DNA from: Monodelphis domestica
Lineage: Eukaryota > Chordata > Mammalia > Didelphimorphia > Didelphidae
Reading direction: 5' to 3'
Length of the DNA stretch: 64,000 nt
NCBI RefSeq assembly: GCF_027887165.1
Contig: NC_077227.1
Span: forward strand, 545,967,189-546,031,188
The notes beneath the pieces were generated by a model. It ran no database searches and was not told where the DNA came from. It saw nothing but the letters and a program-made list of their open reading frames with translations. The first letter of the stretch is position 1; each line of letters opens with the position of its first letter. The translations under genes and the position numbers were made by a program. Below, piece after piece: positions 47,166-58,043 of the stretch.

Positions 47166-47345
47166 TTTTCATGTTGACTACAATATATAATAATTTTCAG
47201 ACACATTTGTGATCCATGTTCTCTTCTTCCTTCCACCTCTTCACACTTCCCAATATGACAGGTAATATAACATAGATTTACATGTGCTATCACACTATAC
47301 ATATTTCCATGTTCATCATGTTGTGAAAAAGGGAGTTTACTGAAT
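47166..47345 (-). repeat. Old L1 3' end fragment
   Basis: 'cacatttgtgatccatgttctcttcttcc', 'caatatgacaggtaatataacatag', 'catgttgtgaaaaagg' match the L1 tail pattern. It directly follows the SINE. Confidence 0.65.
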
Positions 47346-47574
47346 TTTTATTAATTGATTGCATTGAAGTATTATCCCCATGTAATAAATAAAATAACTT
47401 AATCTTCTACCAGTAACCCAACAGTTGCCAAGTGTCTTCCTCAGGGGACAGCAGAGCAGAGTAAGGGGTTCTGAAAATATAGTGTTAGATTTAAAATGGT
47501 TGATGTCTTAAACTGTAGTGAGTTAAAATGGTGGAAGATATAAATTGTGATAGATATAAGAGAGGGTGAGTAAA

Positions 47575-48605
47575 TTTGACCACAGAAAATATGTTTCACT
47601 ACAGTGTCTTGGTTTTTAAATCAAATATAAGGTGGTCGCCAGGGAAATATTCCCAATTATTCAAATACCCAAGTCAACTGGGTTTTATAAAGATTTTAAT
47701 TAATACAAATGTGGAATTAAAGAAAAGAGAGAAAGAGAGAAAAAGGCAATAAGTATGAAGGGCCTTAAGCCAACATGGCCTAGACCTGAATCTTAAGAGA
47801 GAGAGATCAATCAGTCAGTCTTTTAACACTCACCACAAGGTCTGCCTAAGCAAGGATTCTAGTGACACCAGGCCAGCTCCATCTCAGCTGACTTCACCAG
47901 AGAGCCTTCCAGCCAGAGACTATTCCAAAAGACCTCTCTCCAGAGCCTCCAGAGGGACAGAGTCCCCTTAGAGGAGCTCTAGCGAGACCTCCTTAGAGAT
48001 TGTCCTCCAAGAGCTTCCTTTCTCCAGAGCCTCTCTCAAGAGATTCTTCCCAAGTGGTCCTCATCAGAGATCCTCCAAAAGGAATTCCTCCAAAAGGATA
48101 TCTCCTCAAGAGATTCTGCTTTTTCTTATATAGAGGTTTTTCTCCCATGTCACCTCCCCTAAGTCCCTACATCTACCAATCACTGTAGACACTTTCCAAA
48201 GGACTGCCCATCTAAATTCCTGCTAAGTCGACCAATCTCCTCAGTAAGTCTGAACAAGAGAAAACACAGCTGAGTCAACTAATCTCATCAAGAGAATACT
48301 TGCCTGACCCTTTTAGGTACCTAGCATCCCATTGTATCAATTCTAAAACAGGCCTGGCTCAAAGAACTCCTTGCTTTATTCTAAGCATGGGTCCAAGTAC
48401 TTTAATTGTTTAGCAAGGAGTTTTCTCTCCTAAAGCAGTCTTAAGTACAGGTAGAGTAGAGGTCCTCCCATAGCAAGGAGTTTTCTCATTCAAGTAGAGT
48501 TCTCACTATCTGGTAGGGAATTATTTCAAGTAGGGAATTGGAGGATTCCACAATGTGGAGTAGAATTTTTAACATTCACAAGTCTGTGAAATTTTAAGGT
48601 TTACA
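47575..48605 (-). mobile_element. Solo ERV LTR (LTR-E)
   Basis: On the minus strand it starts TGTAAACC at 48605 and runs to about 47575. It shares with LTR-C 'tgtatcaattctaaaa' (48333, plus strand), 'ctaccaatcactgt' (48172), 'ggactgccc' and the motif 'gtgagtg' near 47830. The end 'aaaaccaagacac' and about 20 further bases match LTR-A. Multiple short 'ctccagag' and 'gagcctcc' repeats fill the U3 region. No interior is attached. Confidence 0.78.
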
Positions 48606-48779
48606 ATAGTCACCAGACCTGAGTTTGATTTCTGGTTGGGATCCCTCATGAAAGTTCCCCTAAGACTCTTAATCGTCTGTAAAGAGTAATTTGATCTATA
48701 TTGCTTATAATGTCCTTTTATCTCTGATTTTCTGACTTCTCTATAAAAATTACATTGTAGTTTATTTTAGATATACATT

Positions 48780-48825
48780 ATACACACACACACACACATA
48801 TATGTATATGTATATATATAAATTA
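48780..48825 (+). repeat. AC/TA microsatellite
   Basis: ACACAC run followed by TATATG and TATA units. Confidence 0.93.
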
Positions 48826-48889
48826 TACAACATGTTGCCTTTCTCAAAGAAATGAAAATTCCTTGATCAAACTTCATGTTTGAGTAACT

Positions 48890-49175
48890 GGCTCTGTGCC
48901 AGGCACAGAGTAAGATCTTAATAAATGTTCATCAGTTGATTTATCAATTTTTTTGCAACTTGAGAAAGTGAAATTTATTTTTCTTAAATTATAGAGTATT
49001 GGGTTTAGAAATGATGTGATTGACAATTTAATCCAGCTACCTCATTTTACAGAAGAGGCAAGTGAGTCCCAAGGGGGTAGAATAACTGATTCGAGATCAC
49101 ATCATAAATTATCAACCCAAAATTTGAACTCAAACTTCTTAACTCCAAATTTATCAGTCTTTCTAATCCACCTGA
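48890..49175. repeat. MIR-type tail followed by a CR1/MIR-like fragment
   Basis: Plus-strand tail 'ctggctctgtgccaggcacagagtaag...ataaatgttcat' at 48890-48940. At 49000-49175 minus-strand sequence ('cctcattttacagaagaggcaagtgag') of the same class as 44.5 kb. Confidence 0.6.
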
Positions 49176-49179
49176 TGCT

Positions 49180-49815
49180 TAAAATTATTGTCTATTTGTC
49201 ATTGTAACAGATTATTTTAAGCACTATGTATCTGTGTTTAAAAGGTAACCTTTATTTCCCACTTGATTTTATGCAATCATTCTTGGTTAAATTACAGAAT
49301 GAAAATCTCTGTCTTCCTTGGTCTTTATGTTAGGGAGACTGTCTAAGCTACAGCACCACTACAAACTCAAGTGTTACTTGTATCCACTCAAGGCCCATAA
49401 TTAAATTTCTGGAGGGTACTCACTGATTACTGAAAGCTCCAAAATTAAAGTGAAGCCTGACAGATTATTTAGACAGATGAATTTCTACCTGTTTCAGGAT
49501 CACAACTATTATTGGAAGCATTCACAGGTACATCATATGCAGAAATGCAGAAGAAAGTATGTTATTTTTTCCCTTTCCTTTCCTTTTGTGAGAAAATTTT
49601 CACTTGCAAAGGAAGCATTAATTTTCAAAGACAAGTGAGTTGCATTTTTTCTTGGATGAAAGAGGATATTTAAAACTTAGATATTTGAGTATCTTACATT
49701 TAGGTATGCATCCTCTGTGGAACCTTTTCAGAACCCTAAAAATCACTTTTATTGCTAATTTTAAGTTAAAAATTACTTAAGAATGAGTCAATGTATTTTA
49801 TCCCAAGGCTAATTG
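49180..49815. other. Unassigned sequence
   Basis: No gene or repeat recognised. Confidence 0.5.
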
Positions 49816-49819
49816 AGAA

Positions 49820-49995
49820 CCAGTGGAGCATAGGGCAATGATCAATGCTTCTGGAATCAGAAAATTTATTTTCTTATTTTAGCTCTGCTGTTTTCTTGCT
49901 ATGTGACCCTGGGGAAGTAACTTTACCTTTTAAAGCATCAGTTTCCTTATTTACAAAATAATGAGTTGGACTAGGTGAGCTTATGGTCCCTTCTA
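49820..49995 (+). repeat. MIR/THER1-type relic
   Basis: 'agtggagcatagggcaatgatcaatg', 'ttgctatgtgaccctggggaagtaact', 'catcagtttccttatttacaaaat'. Confidence 0.7.
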
Positions 49996-50004
49996 TTATT
50001 TTCA

Positions 50005-52615
50005 TTAAAAAATAATTTAATGACTTTCTCCAGTAACATGTAAAAAAGTTTCCAACATTTTTCAAAGAACATGAACTTCAAATTCTCACCCTACCTCCCC
50101 CCAAATCATCCACCACCCTTGAGGCAGTAAGCAATGTCATATAGATTTTACACATATAATCATGCAAATCATTAACCTATATTAATCCTCTTATGGAAGG
50201 AAACAAATAGAAAAAATTAAGAAAATTAAAAAAAAAAGTTTTCTTTGTTTTGAATTCAGATTCAGTTCTTTTTCTGTGTAAATAGTTGTCATTTTTTATT
50301 ATGAGTCCTTTGGGATAATTTTAGATAATTATATTGTTGAGAATAGCAGCTACTCAGTTTTTCATTATAAAATATTCCTGTCACGGTACAATTTTCTTCT
50401 GATTCTGCTTATTTCACACTGCTTCAGTTCATGTAAGTCTTTCCAGGTTTTTTCTGAATCCTTCCTGCTTTTCATTTCTTATAGCGCAATAGTATTCCAT
50501 TACAAACATATATTATAACTTGTTCAGCCACTCCCCAATTAATGGGTACCCCCTCACTTTCCAAATCTTTACCCCCTAAAAAGGGCTGCTTTACATATTT
50601 TACATATAAATGTCTTTCCCTTTTAAAAATATTTTATGGTATTTCTGAGTCAAGGGGTATATACTGGTTTTGTAACTCTTTGGGCATAGGTCCAAATTGT
50701 TCTCCTGAATGATTGAATCAGTTCACAACTAACCCAACAATGCATTCATGTCCCAGATTTCCCATACTCCTTTTAAGTTTTGTCATTTCTCTTTTCTATC
50801 ATAATAATCAATCTGATAGAGGTGGGGTGGTACCTCAGAATTATTTTCATATGCATTTCTCTAATTAATATTTATTTAGATAATTTTTTGCATGGCTATA
50901 AGAAAGCTTCAATTATTTTGTTTGAAAATTGCTTGTTAATATCCTCTGACCATTTATCAGTGGAGAATGACTTGTATTTTTATATATTCTATTTATTTCT
51001 CTATGTATTTGAGAAATGAGGCCTTTATTAGGGAGACCTATAGAAAATTGTTGCAATGTTATGATTATTGTGCATTGCTTTTATGAAGATTAAATTAACT
51101 CTCCCCTGACCATTTTTAGATTTAATCACCAAAAGCATATGCACCTCTTACACTTGAATGGAGGAGGTCTGTGACCCATGTGTGAGCTAGTGGGTGACAA
51201 ATCAAAATCAATTGACTGCCCCTGAGCAGTCCTAAGCAAAGCTTTAGCTGGAATTGGTACACGTACAATGGAAAAAAGTCTCAGGAAGTGACAAAAAGGA
51301 ATGATCTTTAAAAATGCCAAGAACATCCTGTGAAGAGGCTTTTTTCAACTGGCATCTTTGACTTGACCTTGGAGAAGCTCTGACTGAGAATCTCAGACTG
51401 TTTCTAGTTTCCTTAAAACTACCATGTGGGGTGTGTGAAAAAGGCTGACTCCTTTCCTGGATTTTCTGAAGGGACTAGTCTCAGAAGAGGCCTACCCTCT
51501 TAAGAGAGGCTTCCTGCATCCCCAGGTACTCAGGCTCAAGGCCAAGGCCTCTCCAAGTAAAGGTTAATTAGTTGAAGCAGGGGTCAGAGCAAAATACTTA
51601 TTGTGGAGGCTAGATATCTTACCCTATCCTCTCTCTGATTTTCTTACTTTCACTCTTTCCATATTTTATAAATAAATTGTCAAAATAAATCTCTGTGGAG
51701 TTTGACAAAATTCCTGGTGACCCTACTCTTAAATAATCCAGGCTAACCTTTTATACTAACCCCTTAAATTTATGCCCCATTACACTTTCCATTCTATTTA
51801 CTTCTATTCCATTTCTGATCTCACTTTCCCCAATTTTCCCTCTTTTTATCAACCTCATCCCACTTTCTTATTCCCTTCCCCTATTTTCCTGTAGCATGAT
51901 AGTTTTGTACACCATTTGATTTTGTATACTTTCTTCATTAAGCCAATTCTCATGAGGTTCACATGCTCTCTTCCCCAAATCCCCCATTTTCCCCTTGACT
52001 GTGAATGCTTTCATGCCTCTTTCTTGTGAAATAATTACTACATTTTATTTTCTCTTCTCCAGCCTCACAATGAATTCCTCTTTCTCATGCCTTAATGTTA
52101 TTTGATTTTTTCCCCATCCTTCCATCATATGCAACTCACACTCTCTCCTCTGTCTATATACACTCTTACAAACTGTCCTAATAATGAGTCATCTAAGTTC
52201 TTTGGCATGACAAGAATCACCTTCTAATGCAGGGTTATACATAATTCAATCTTATTGAATGTCTTTTGGTTCTCTTTCCTCTTTGCCTATTTATGTTTCT
52301 TTTGAGTCCTGGATTTGGGAGTTAGATTTTTCCATTCAGCTCTGGTATTTTCATCAGGAATACTTGAAAATCCTCTACTTCATTGAATACCCTTTTTTTT
52401 CTGCTTAAGGATTTTGGTTGGTTTGCAGAAGTAAGTGATTCTTGGTTGAAGTCTTCATTCTTTTACCCTCTGGAATACCATATTCTATGCTCTCTGGTCC
52501 TTTTAATGTAGAAGCTTCTAAGTTTTATGTTATCCTATCTGTGACTCCACACTATTTGAATTGTTGCTCTTTGTCTTCTTGAGAAAATATTGCAATTATC
52601 CAAAGAGAATTCATC
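50005..52615 (-). mobile_element. Old LINE-1 L1-F in two pieces, interrupted by an LTR
   Basis: 50005-51124 is the complement of an L1 3'UTR and ORF2 end; 'ttgttcagccactccccaattaatgggtacc' near 50521 matches L1-A 5105-5135, and the part near 51010 reads as DKGLISQIH. 51766-52615 is the complement of a purine-rich inter-ORF and an ORF1 C-terminus. Most of ORF2 is missing between them, so they may be two insertions or one deleted copy. An LTR-like element lies between. Confidence 0.65.
51125..51765 (+). mobile_element. Probable solo ERV LTR (LTR-F)
   Basis: Interrupts L1-F. CT- and GA-rich body, 'attttataaataaattgtcaaaataaatctctg' (poly-A region), then 'ttcctggtgaccctac', comparable to 'ccctggcgacc' in LTR-A. 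Edges approximate; more distant than A, C and E. Confidence 0.55.
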
Positions 52616-52639
52616 TACATCTTAATCATCAAATTAGTC

Positions 52640-53390
52640 TCACTAAAACACATGTCTGACCATGTCAACCCCTATTCAGAATACTCCAGCAACTCCCTAT
52701 TTTTTCCTTGATAAAATATTAAATACTCAATCTCTTAAAGCCCTTCATGACCTGTTCCCTTCTGACCTTTCCAAATTTCTCATACCCCATTTCCTTCCAT
52801 ATAGTATGTGATAGAGTAAAACTCATTCTTTTGTTGTTCCTTGTACATGAGGCCATCTCCAGATTCCAAATATTTTTCTTGGGTGCCCCTTATTCCTAGA
52901 ATACCCTCTCTCTTCATCTCTGCCACCTATCTTCATTCAGGACTCATCTAAATTATCTTTTATAGGAAGTCTGTCTCAATCTTTCTCAAGACTAATTCCT
53001 TTTTAGTGCTTTATTATTGTTCATCCATTTCAGTCATATCTGACTTTTCATCACCCAGTTTGGGGAATTTCTTGGCAAAGATACTGGAGTAGTTTGCCAT
53101 TTCCTTCTCCATCTTTTTTTACAGATGATGAAATGGAGACAAACAGGCACATGACTTGGCTATGATCACATAGCTAGTAAATATCTGAGGCTAGATTTTA
53201 ACTCAGGTCTTCCTAATTCCAAGACTGGTGCTCTATCCACTGCATCACCTAGCTGTTGTTTTAGTGATTGTCTAATTTAAGATTAAGTATTTCCTAGTAT
53301 CTTTCTTCTGTGATCATTACTAGTCTATACTGTATATATTGTAGGACTATATTTTATGCTACTAGTACACTCTAAGACCTTTTGCATCTC
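52640..53390 (+). repeat. L2 LINE 3' region split by a SINE
   Basis: 'catgtctgaccatgtcaacccc', 'aaagcccttcatgacctgttcc', 'ccttattcctagaataccctct', then after the SINE 'agtgattgtctaatttaag' and 'actgtatatattgtagg'. Confidence 0.8.
53005..53265 (-). mobile_element. CORE-SINE with marsupial-type 3' domain
   Basis: Complement of the element at 13.3 kb: 'atttcagtcatatctgac', 'cttggcaaagatactggagtagtttgccatttcc', 'tgatcacatagctagtaaat', head 'gtgctctatccactgcatcacctagctg'. It interrupts the L2. Confidence 0.85.
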
Positions 53391-53392
53391 AC

Positions 53393-53994
53393 ATGTTAAA
53401 GAGATTTTCTTAATCCCTTAATTCTTCTCAGTCTCTTTAAGAGCAGAAGGATTTCTAAGTAAGAGCTGCATAGCTGAAAAGAGTTCTGACAGGCTTCTGA
53501 GAGTGAGAGCTGAAGATTCCATTACCTAGGAGAAGAGATATATAAGAAGGAGGCATTTGAGAGTTGGGGGATGTTTGCCTCTGGATTCCCTAGAGAGCAG
53601 GAGGTCTGTCTCAGTCTCTCAGTCAAGAGACAGACTGGAAGTTTTACTACTGACAGTTTGGATAGAGAAACAGATTTAAGGAGGTTATAGGTGATTAATG
53701 TTTATTGAGAAGCTTAGGTAGTAAATATATTTCTAGGTATGAGTAGAATAGAAAAGTTAGGCCTGGTCTGCCAGGCAGAAGAACCTGTCCTCAAAAGACA
53801 GTTAGAACAGGGTTTTTTAGCAATTTTACGTAGGATTAAGATTTTAGTTATAGCCATAAGGTATGAGAGTAATAACCTTTTTTCCTCCTTTCTATTTTCT
53901 ATCTGAACTTCTTCTAAATTAAACTTAGTGTTTTTATCAAACTGGTCTCCTCACTTTTGTCAAAATCCTACCAAAATTAATCCTTAACTCACAG
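53393..53994 (+). mobile_element. Probable solo LTR (LTR-H)
   Basis: Begins TGTTAAAG and ends near 'ccttaactcaca'. It has a TATA-like GATATATAAG near 53537, a 'ctaaattaaactta' end region (53915) and 'caaaatcctaccaaaatt'. A CTCACA hexamer stands before it (53386-53391) and at its end. Family unknown and not obviously related to LTR-A. Confidence 0.45.
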
Positions 53995-54012
53995 AATAGC
54001 AAAACTCATTAT

Positions 54013-54500
54013 TTAATAAGGATTTCTTACATGAACATATCTGACCAATTTATGGTTTTTGTTAGGCTTATCAGAGCTATCACCATCATTACTCTTATGC
54101 TTTATAAAACACAGTCCCATGGGAAGAGAGGACCAAGGTTTGGCCCATTGGTAGGCTATAGTCACTTCCTGTTCTTGGCTTCTTCTTCTGGTACTAGCAG
54201 TAGTGGGGAAGACTTCCCCAGAGTTAGAATCCCCCATGTTTAGATACTGATAAACTCCATAGGCACTTGTCTTGGCAGCTCTTGGACCTCCAGTTCCTGA
54301 TGCTGCTGAAAACAGAGATTACTCAGGGGAGCCCCACCCAGGGCAGCTTTAGGCAAGTCAAAGATATAATGAGCATCAGCTGGTTCTCCATTATCCAGTC
54401 CTAGGTCCACAGCCTGGAAGTGGCCTTGGAGAGCCACCTTCTCCCAGGCCCCCACAGCTATCTGCTGGCACAGACCTGGGGACCAAGCCCTAAGGCACCT
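54013..54500 (-). pseudogene. Coding-like island of unknown identity, possible processed pseudogene
   Basis: Higher GC than its neighbours. On the minus strand an open frame (54455-54240) reads from MGAWEKVALQGHFQAVDL to VPMEFISI with no low complexity. A second frame (54237-54013), offset by two bases, continues with MGDSNSGEVFPTT. The residue mix is that of a globular protein, and the frame change and stop fit a decayed retrocopy. No start context, intron or poly-A tail is visible, and I do not recognise the protein. It could also be a chance ORF or an ERV interior, since LTR-H lies next to it. Confidence 0.35.
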
Positions 54501-54659
54501 TTAACAACATATTCATGTGCATATTGATGGCAAGGACTATATTTCCTGGTCTTTTTGTTACCCATGAATTAACATTTCAATTGTATGTATTCTTATGTCT
54601 TAATTTAATTAAATTTTATTATTTTTATAATATTTTCTAGGATTAAACGCCAATACAAT

Positions 54660-54905
54660 TTCTTAGTATTTGTTTTTTGACATTTTTCAATCCATGCTCT
54701 CTCTCTCCCTCCCACCCTTCCCCCCTTCCCAAGAAGGCAGATAACATGATATAGGTTGTACATATATTATCATACAACAAATATCTCCATATTTGGCATG
54801 TTAAGATAGAAGACCACTTACTCTAAAGAAAAAAAATCATGAAGAAAATAAAGTAAAGAATGGAATGTTTCAATTTTCATTCAGGCTTTAACTATTTATT
54901 CTTGG
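54660..54905 (-). repeat. Old L1 3' end fragment
   Basis: 'catttttcaatccatgctctctctctccctccc', 'gcagataacatgatataggttgtaca', 'tggcatgttaagatagaag' match the L1 tail pattern. Confidence 0.7.
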
Positions 54906-55059
54906 TTGGTGGAAATCTTTTGGTTTGTTTTTTTCTTTTGTTTTGGTTTTTGTTATTTCTCTTAGAGTGTCTTCATTTTCTTTTCATTTCTTGTCCAGTT
55001 GACAGTTGCATATACATGAATTCTCATCTGAGTTTGCATAAAATGTTGTCCTACTAAAT

Positions 55060-55215
55060 TTTATATGTATATACTTGTTTATATGTTTTCTCTTGTACTA
55101 GACTGTGAATTCCTTGAAAGCAGAGACTATTTTTACATTTTGACTTTTTTTCTTCCCTTGTATCTTCACTACTTAGCATAGTGTCTTGCACATAGTAGTT
55201 GCTCATTTTATCTTA
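55060..55215 (+). repeat. L2 3' tail
   Basis: 'ctagactgtgaattccttgaaagcagagac' and 'acttagcatagtgtcttgcacatagtagttgctc' are the L2 terminus. Confidence 0.85.
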
Positions 55216-55853
55216 TCTGCTTTTGTCAATGTCAGAATTTTCACTACTGATGCAAATAGCAATATATTTATGTATATATATATTTCTATGATAGAAATGC
55301 TTTCCTTGATGGCAACCTTTGGATGAAGAGCCTAATCAAACTCTTAAATATGCATAACTAACATAATTCTATTGTTTTCTTCAACAGATTACCTCCTCAA
55401 TCATCTCTACTCTCTCATTAATCATTAATTTTGCACTGACCACTATCTGCTTCTCAACTGCTTACAAATACAGTCATGTCCCTTCCAATTTATAAAAAAA
55501 AACATTTGATCCATTTTTAAATAATATTTTATTTGATCATTTCAAAGCATTATTCATTAAAGACAAAGATCATTTTCTTTTCCTCCCCCCACCCCCCATA
55601 GCTGACAAGTGATTCCACTGAGTATCACATGAGTTCTTGATTCGAACTCATTGTCATGTTGTTAGTATTTCCATTAGACTGTTCGTTTAGAGTCTCTCCC
55701 CTGTCATGTCCCCTCAACCGCTGTAGTTGGGCAGTTGCTTTTCCTCAGTGTTTCTACTCCCACAGTTTGTCCTCTGCTTATGAATAGTGTTTTTTCTCCT
55801 AGATCCCTGCAGATTGTTCAGGGACATTACACCGCTACTAATGGAGAAGTCCA

Positions 55854-57052
55854 TTACGTTCGATTATACCACAGTGTATTAGTCTCTGTGTACAATGTTC
55901 TCCTGGTTCTGCTCCTCTCGCTCTGCATGACTTCCTGGAGGTCGTTCCAGTCTCCATGGAATTCCTCCACTTTATTATTCTGAAATTTTATTATCTGAAA
56001 TTTATTATCTGAAAACTGCCTATCCATGTCCCTTGACCATTTATCAATTGGAGAATGGCTTGGATTTTTGTACAATAAATTTACCTCTTTATAAATTTGA
56101 GTAATTAAATCTTTGTCAGAGGTTTCTATGAAGATTTTTTCCCAATTTGTTGTTTCCCTTCTGATTTTAGTTACATTGGTTTTGTTTGTACAAAAGCTTT
56201 TTAATTTGATGTAGTCAAAATTATTTATTTTACATTTTGTGACTCTTTCTATGTCTTGCTTGGTTTTAAAGTCTTTCCCCTCCCAAAGGTCTGACATGTA
56301 TACTATTCTATGTTTACCCATTTTACTTATGGTTTCCTTCTTTATGTTTAAGTCATTCACCCATTTTGAATTTATCTTGGTGTAGGGTGTGAGGTGTTGA
56401 TCAATTCCTAATCTTGCCCACACTGTCTTCCAATTTTCCCAGCAGTTTTTATCAAATAGTGGATTTTTGTCCCAAAAGCTGGGATCTTTGGGTTTATCGT
56501 ATACTGTCTTGCTGAGGTCTCTTGCTCCCAGTCTATTCAACTGATCCTCCTTTCTGTCTCTTATCCAGTACCAAATTGTTTTGATGACTGCTGCTTTGTA
56601 ATACAGTTTAAGGTCTGGGACTGCAAGGCCCCCATCATTTGTGTTTTTTTTTCATTATTTCCCTGGATATCCTTGATCTTTTGTTATTCCAAATGAACTT
56701 TGTTACGGGTTTTTTCTAAATCAGTAAAGAAATATTTTGGGAGTTCCATGGGTATGGCACTAAATAGATAAATAAGTTTGGGTAGGATGGTCATTTTTAT
56801 TATATTGGCTCATCCAATCCATGAGCAGTTAATGTTTTTCCAATTGCTCAAGTCTAGTTTTAGTTGTGTGGAGAGTGTTTTGTAGTTGTGTTCATATAGT
56901 TCCAGTGTTTGTTTCTGGAGATAGATTCCTAGGAATTTTATTTTATCTAAGGTGATTTTGAATGGGATTTCTCTTTCTAGTTTTTGCTGCTGAGCTGTGT
57001 TGGAGATATATAGAAATGCTGATGACTTATGTGGGTTTATTTTGTAATTATC
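55854..57052 (-). pseudogene. L1-C ORF2 remnant
   Basis: Two open pieces in close agreement with L1-A. 57112-56810 covers the end of the reverse transcriptase and thumb, led by about 20 codons of 5'UTR-derived frame. 56540-55854 covers the C-terminal domain from MNRLGARDLSK and ends NTLWYNRT plus stop at the same place as L1-A. An in-frame stop replaces an Arg codon after SWIG (about 56810), and an A-run near 56650 breaks the frame. Catalytic FADD and endonuclease are missing, so it cannot mobilise itself. Confidence 0.88.
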
Positions 57053-58043
57053 CGTTCTATGCAGTTCTTGTTCTGTCTTCCCGGGAAAGCCAGGAATTGT
57101 TGGTGTTTCCATGTTACTGCCCTCCTCAGTTCCCTCCCGATGCTTCTCTGTTGCCTTACTTCCACGCTGTGAGCCTGGCTCAGCCCTTTCCTTGGGGTGT
57201 TTGTTTCTGTGCCTTAGCTGGCCAGGAGAGCCAGCACTCTGAGAGGGGAGGGGCCATGGCTTCCTAGAGCTCTGAGGGCTCCTGATGAGATTAACTTTCT
57301 CTGGGTTGAACTGAGTATGCTTTGAGGCAGGGACCTTGAGACTCAGATGGAAGGATCCAGCCAGGGGGCAGCAGGCTCTCCTGTCTCTTTCTGTTTCCCT
57401 GCTGTCTGGGTGCCCCTGTGACTGGGTCAGGTTGTTTTCAGGATGTGGCCTTCAGAATAGCCGGCTCCTGAGGCCCTTTTGCCAGCCCTGAGGGTTACTG
57501 TTGTTTCAGAGGACCCTGCTCTCTGGGGGGGGGGGGAGGGGGCATGGCTTCCTGGAGCTCTGAGGGCTGGTGATAGGATTAACCTCAGACTGAGTATACT
57601 CTGAGGCAGGGACATTTGGTAAGACTCAGATGGAAGGATCTGGTCAGGGGGTTATAGGCTCCCCCATCTCTCTTTGTTTCCCTGCTGTCTGGGTGCCCCC
57701 TTGACTGGGTCAGGTTGTTTTCAGGAAGAGGCCTTCAGGATAGCCGGCCCTGAGGCTCTGAGGTTCCCTCTGCTGCCTTGGAATCAGCACTCTGGGTTGG
57801 GGGCATAGGTCCTGGGACATTCCTTCTGCCTACCCCTTAGGTCCGAGTGATCTTGTGTTCTGGCTTTTGGGGGACCATACCTTTTGATCCAGGTCCAGGT
57901 CCAGGAGGAGGATTCCCAGGGTCTATGCTGTTGTTTGTTTTGAATTTCAGTGCCTTAGAAGCATATAGTTTGAGTTCGGTAGGAAAGGATTTCCGGAGAT
58001 CCGAACTTTAGCTTTCTCTAAGCTGCCATCTTGACCGGAAGTC
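57053..58043 (-). promoter_or_regulatory. L1-C 5'UTR with about 289-bp tandem monomers
   Basis: GC-rich. 'catggcttcct[ag]gagctctgaggg' starts at 57254 and again at 57543, and similarity continues for the whole unit ('gactcagatggaaggatc', 'tgctgtctgggtgcccc', 'gactgggtcaggttgttttcagga'). A partial third copy begins near 57783. L1 5'UTRs hold the internal promoter, and monomer arrays add promoter strength in some mammals; activity here is inference. A G-run (57521-57532) lies in the array. Confidence 0.75.

Larger units (their letters stand above)
55521..58043 (-). mobile_element. Internally deleted LINE-1 L1-C with intact 5' end and perfect target-site duplication
   Basis: Only 2.5 kb, yet it has both L1 ends. 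The 5' end on the minus strand is 'gacttccggtcaagatggcagc' at 58043, and the 3' end is the AATAAA-type tail at about 55521. TTGATCCATTTTTAA at 55506-55520 and 58044-58058 is a perfect 15-bp duplication. A GC-rich 5'UTR of about 1 kb passes directly into the ORF2 reverse-transcriptase C-terminal part near 57052. ORF1 and about two thirds of ORF2 are absent. A second deletion (equivalent to L1-A about 4720-5183) removes the Cys/His cluster. Confidence 0.9.

Noticed and set aside
56962..57267. 101-codon plus-strand ORF
   Set aside because: Antisense to L1-C 5'UTR and ORF2; a shadow frame.
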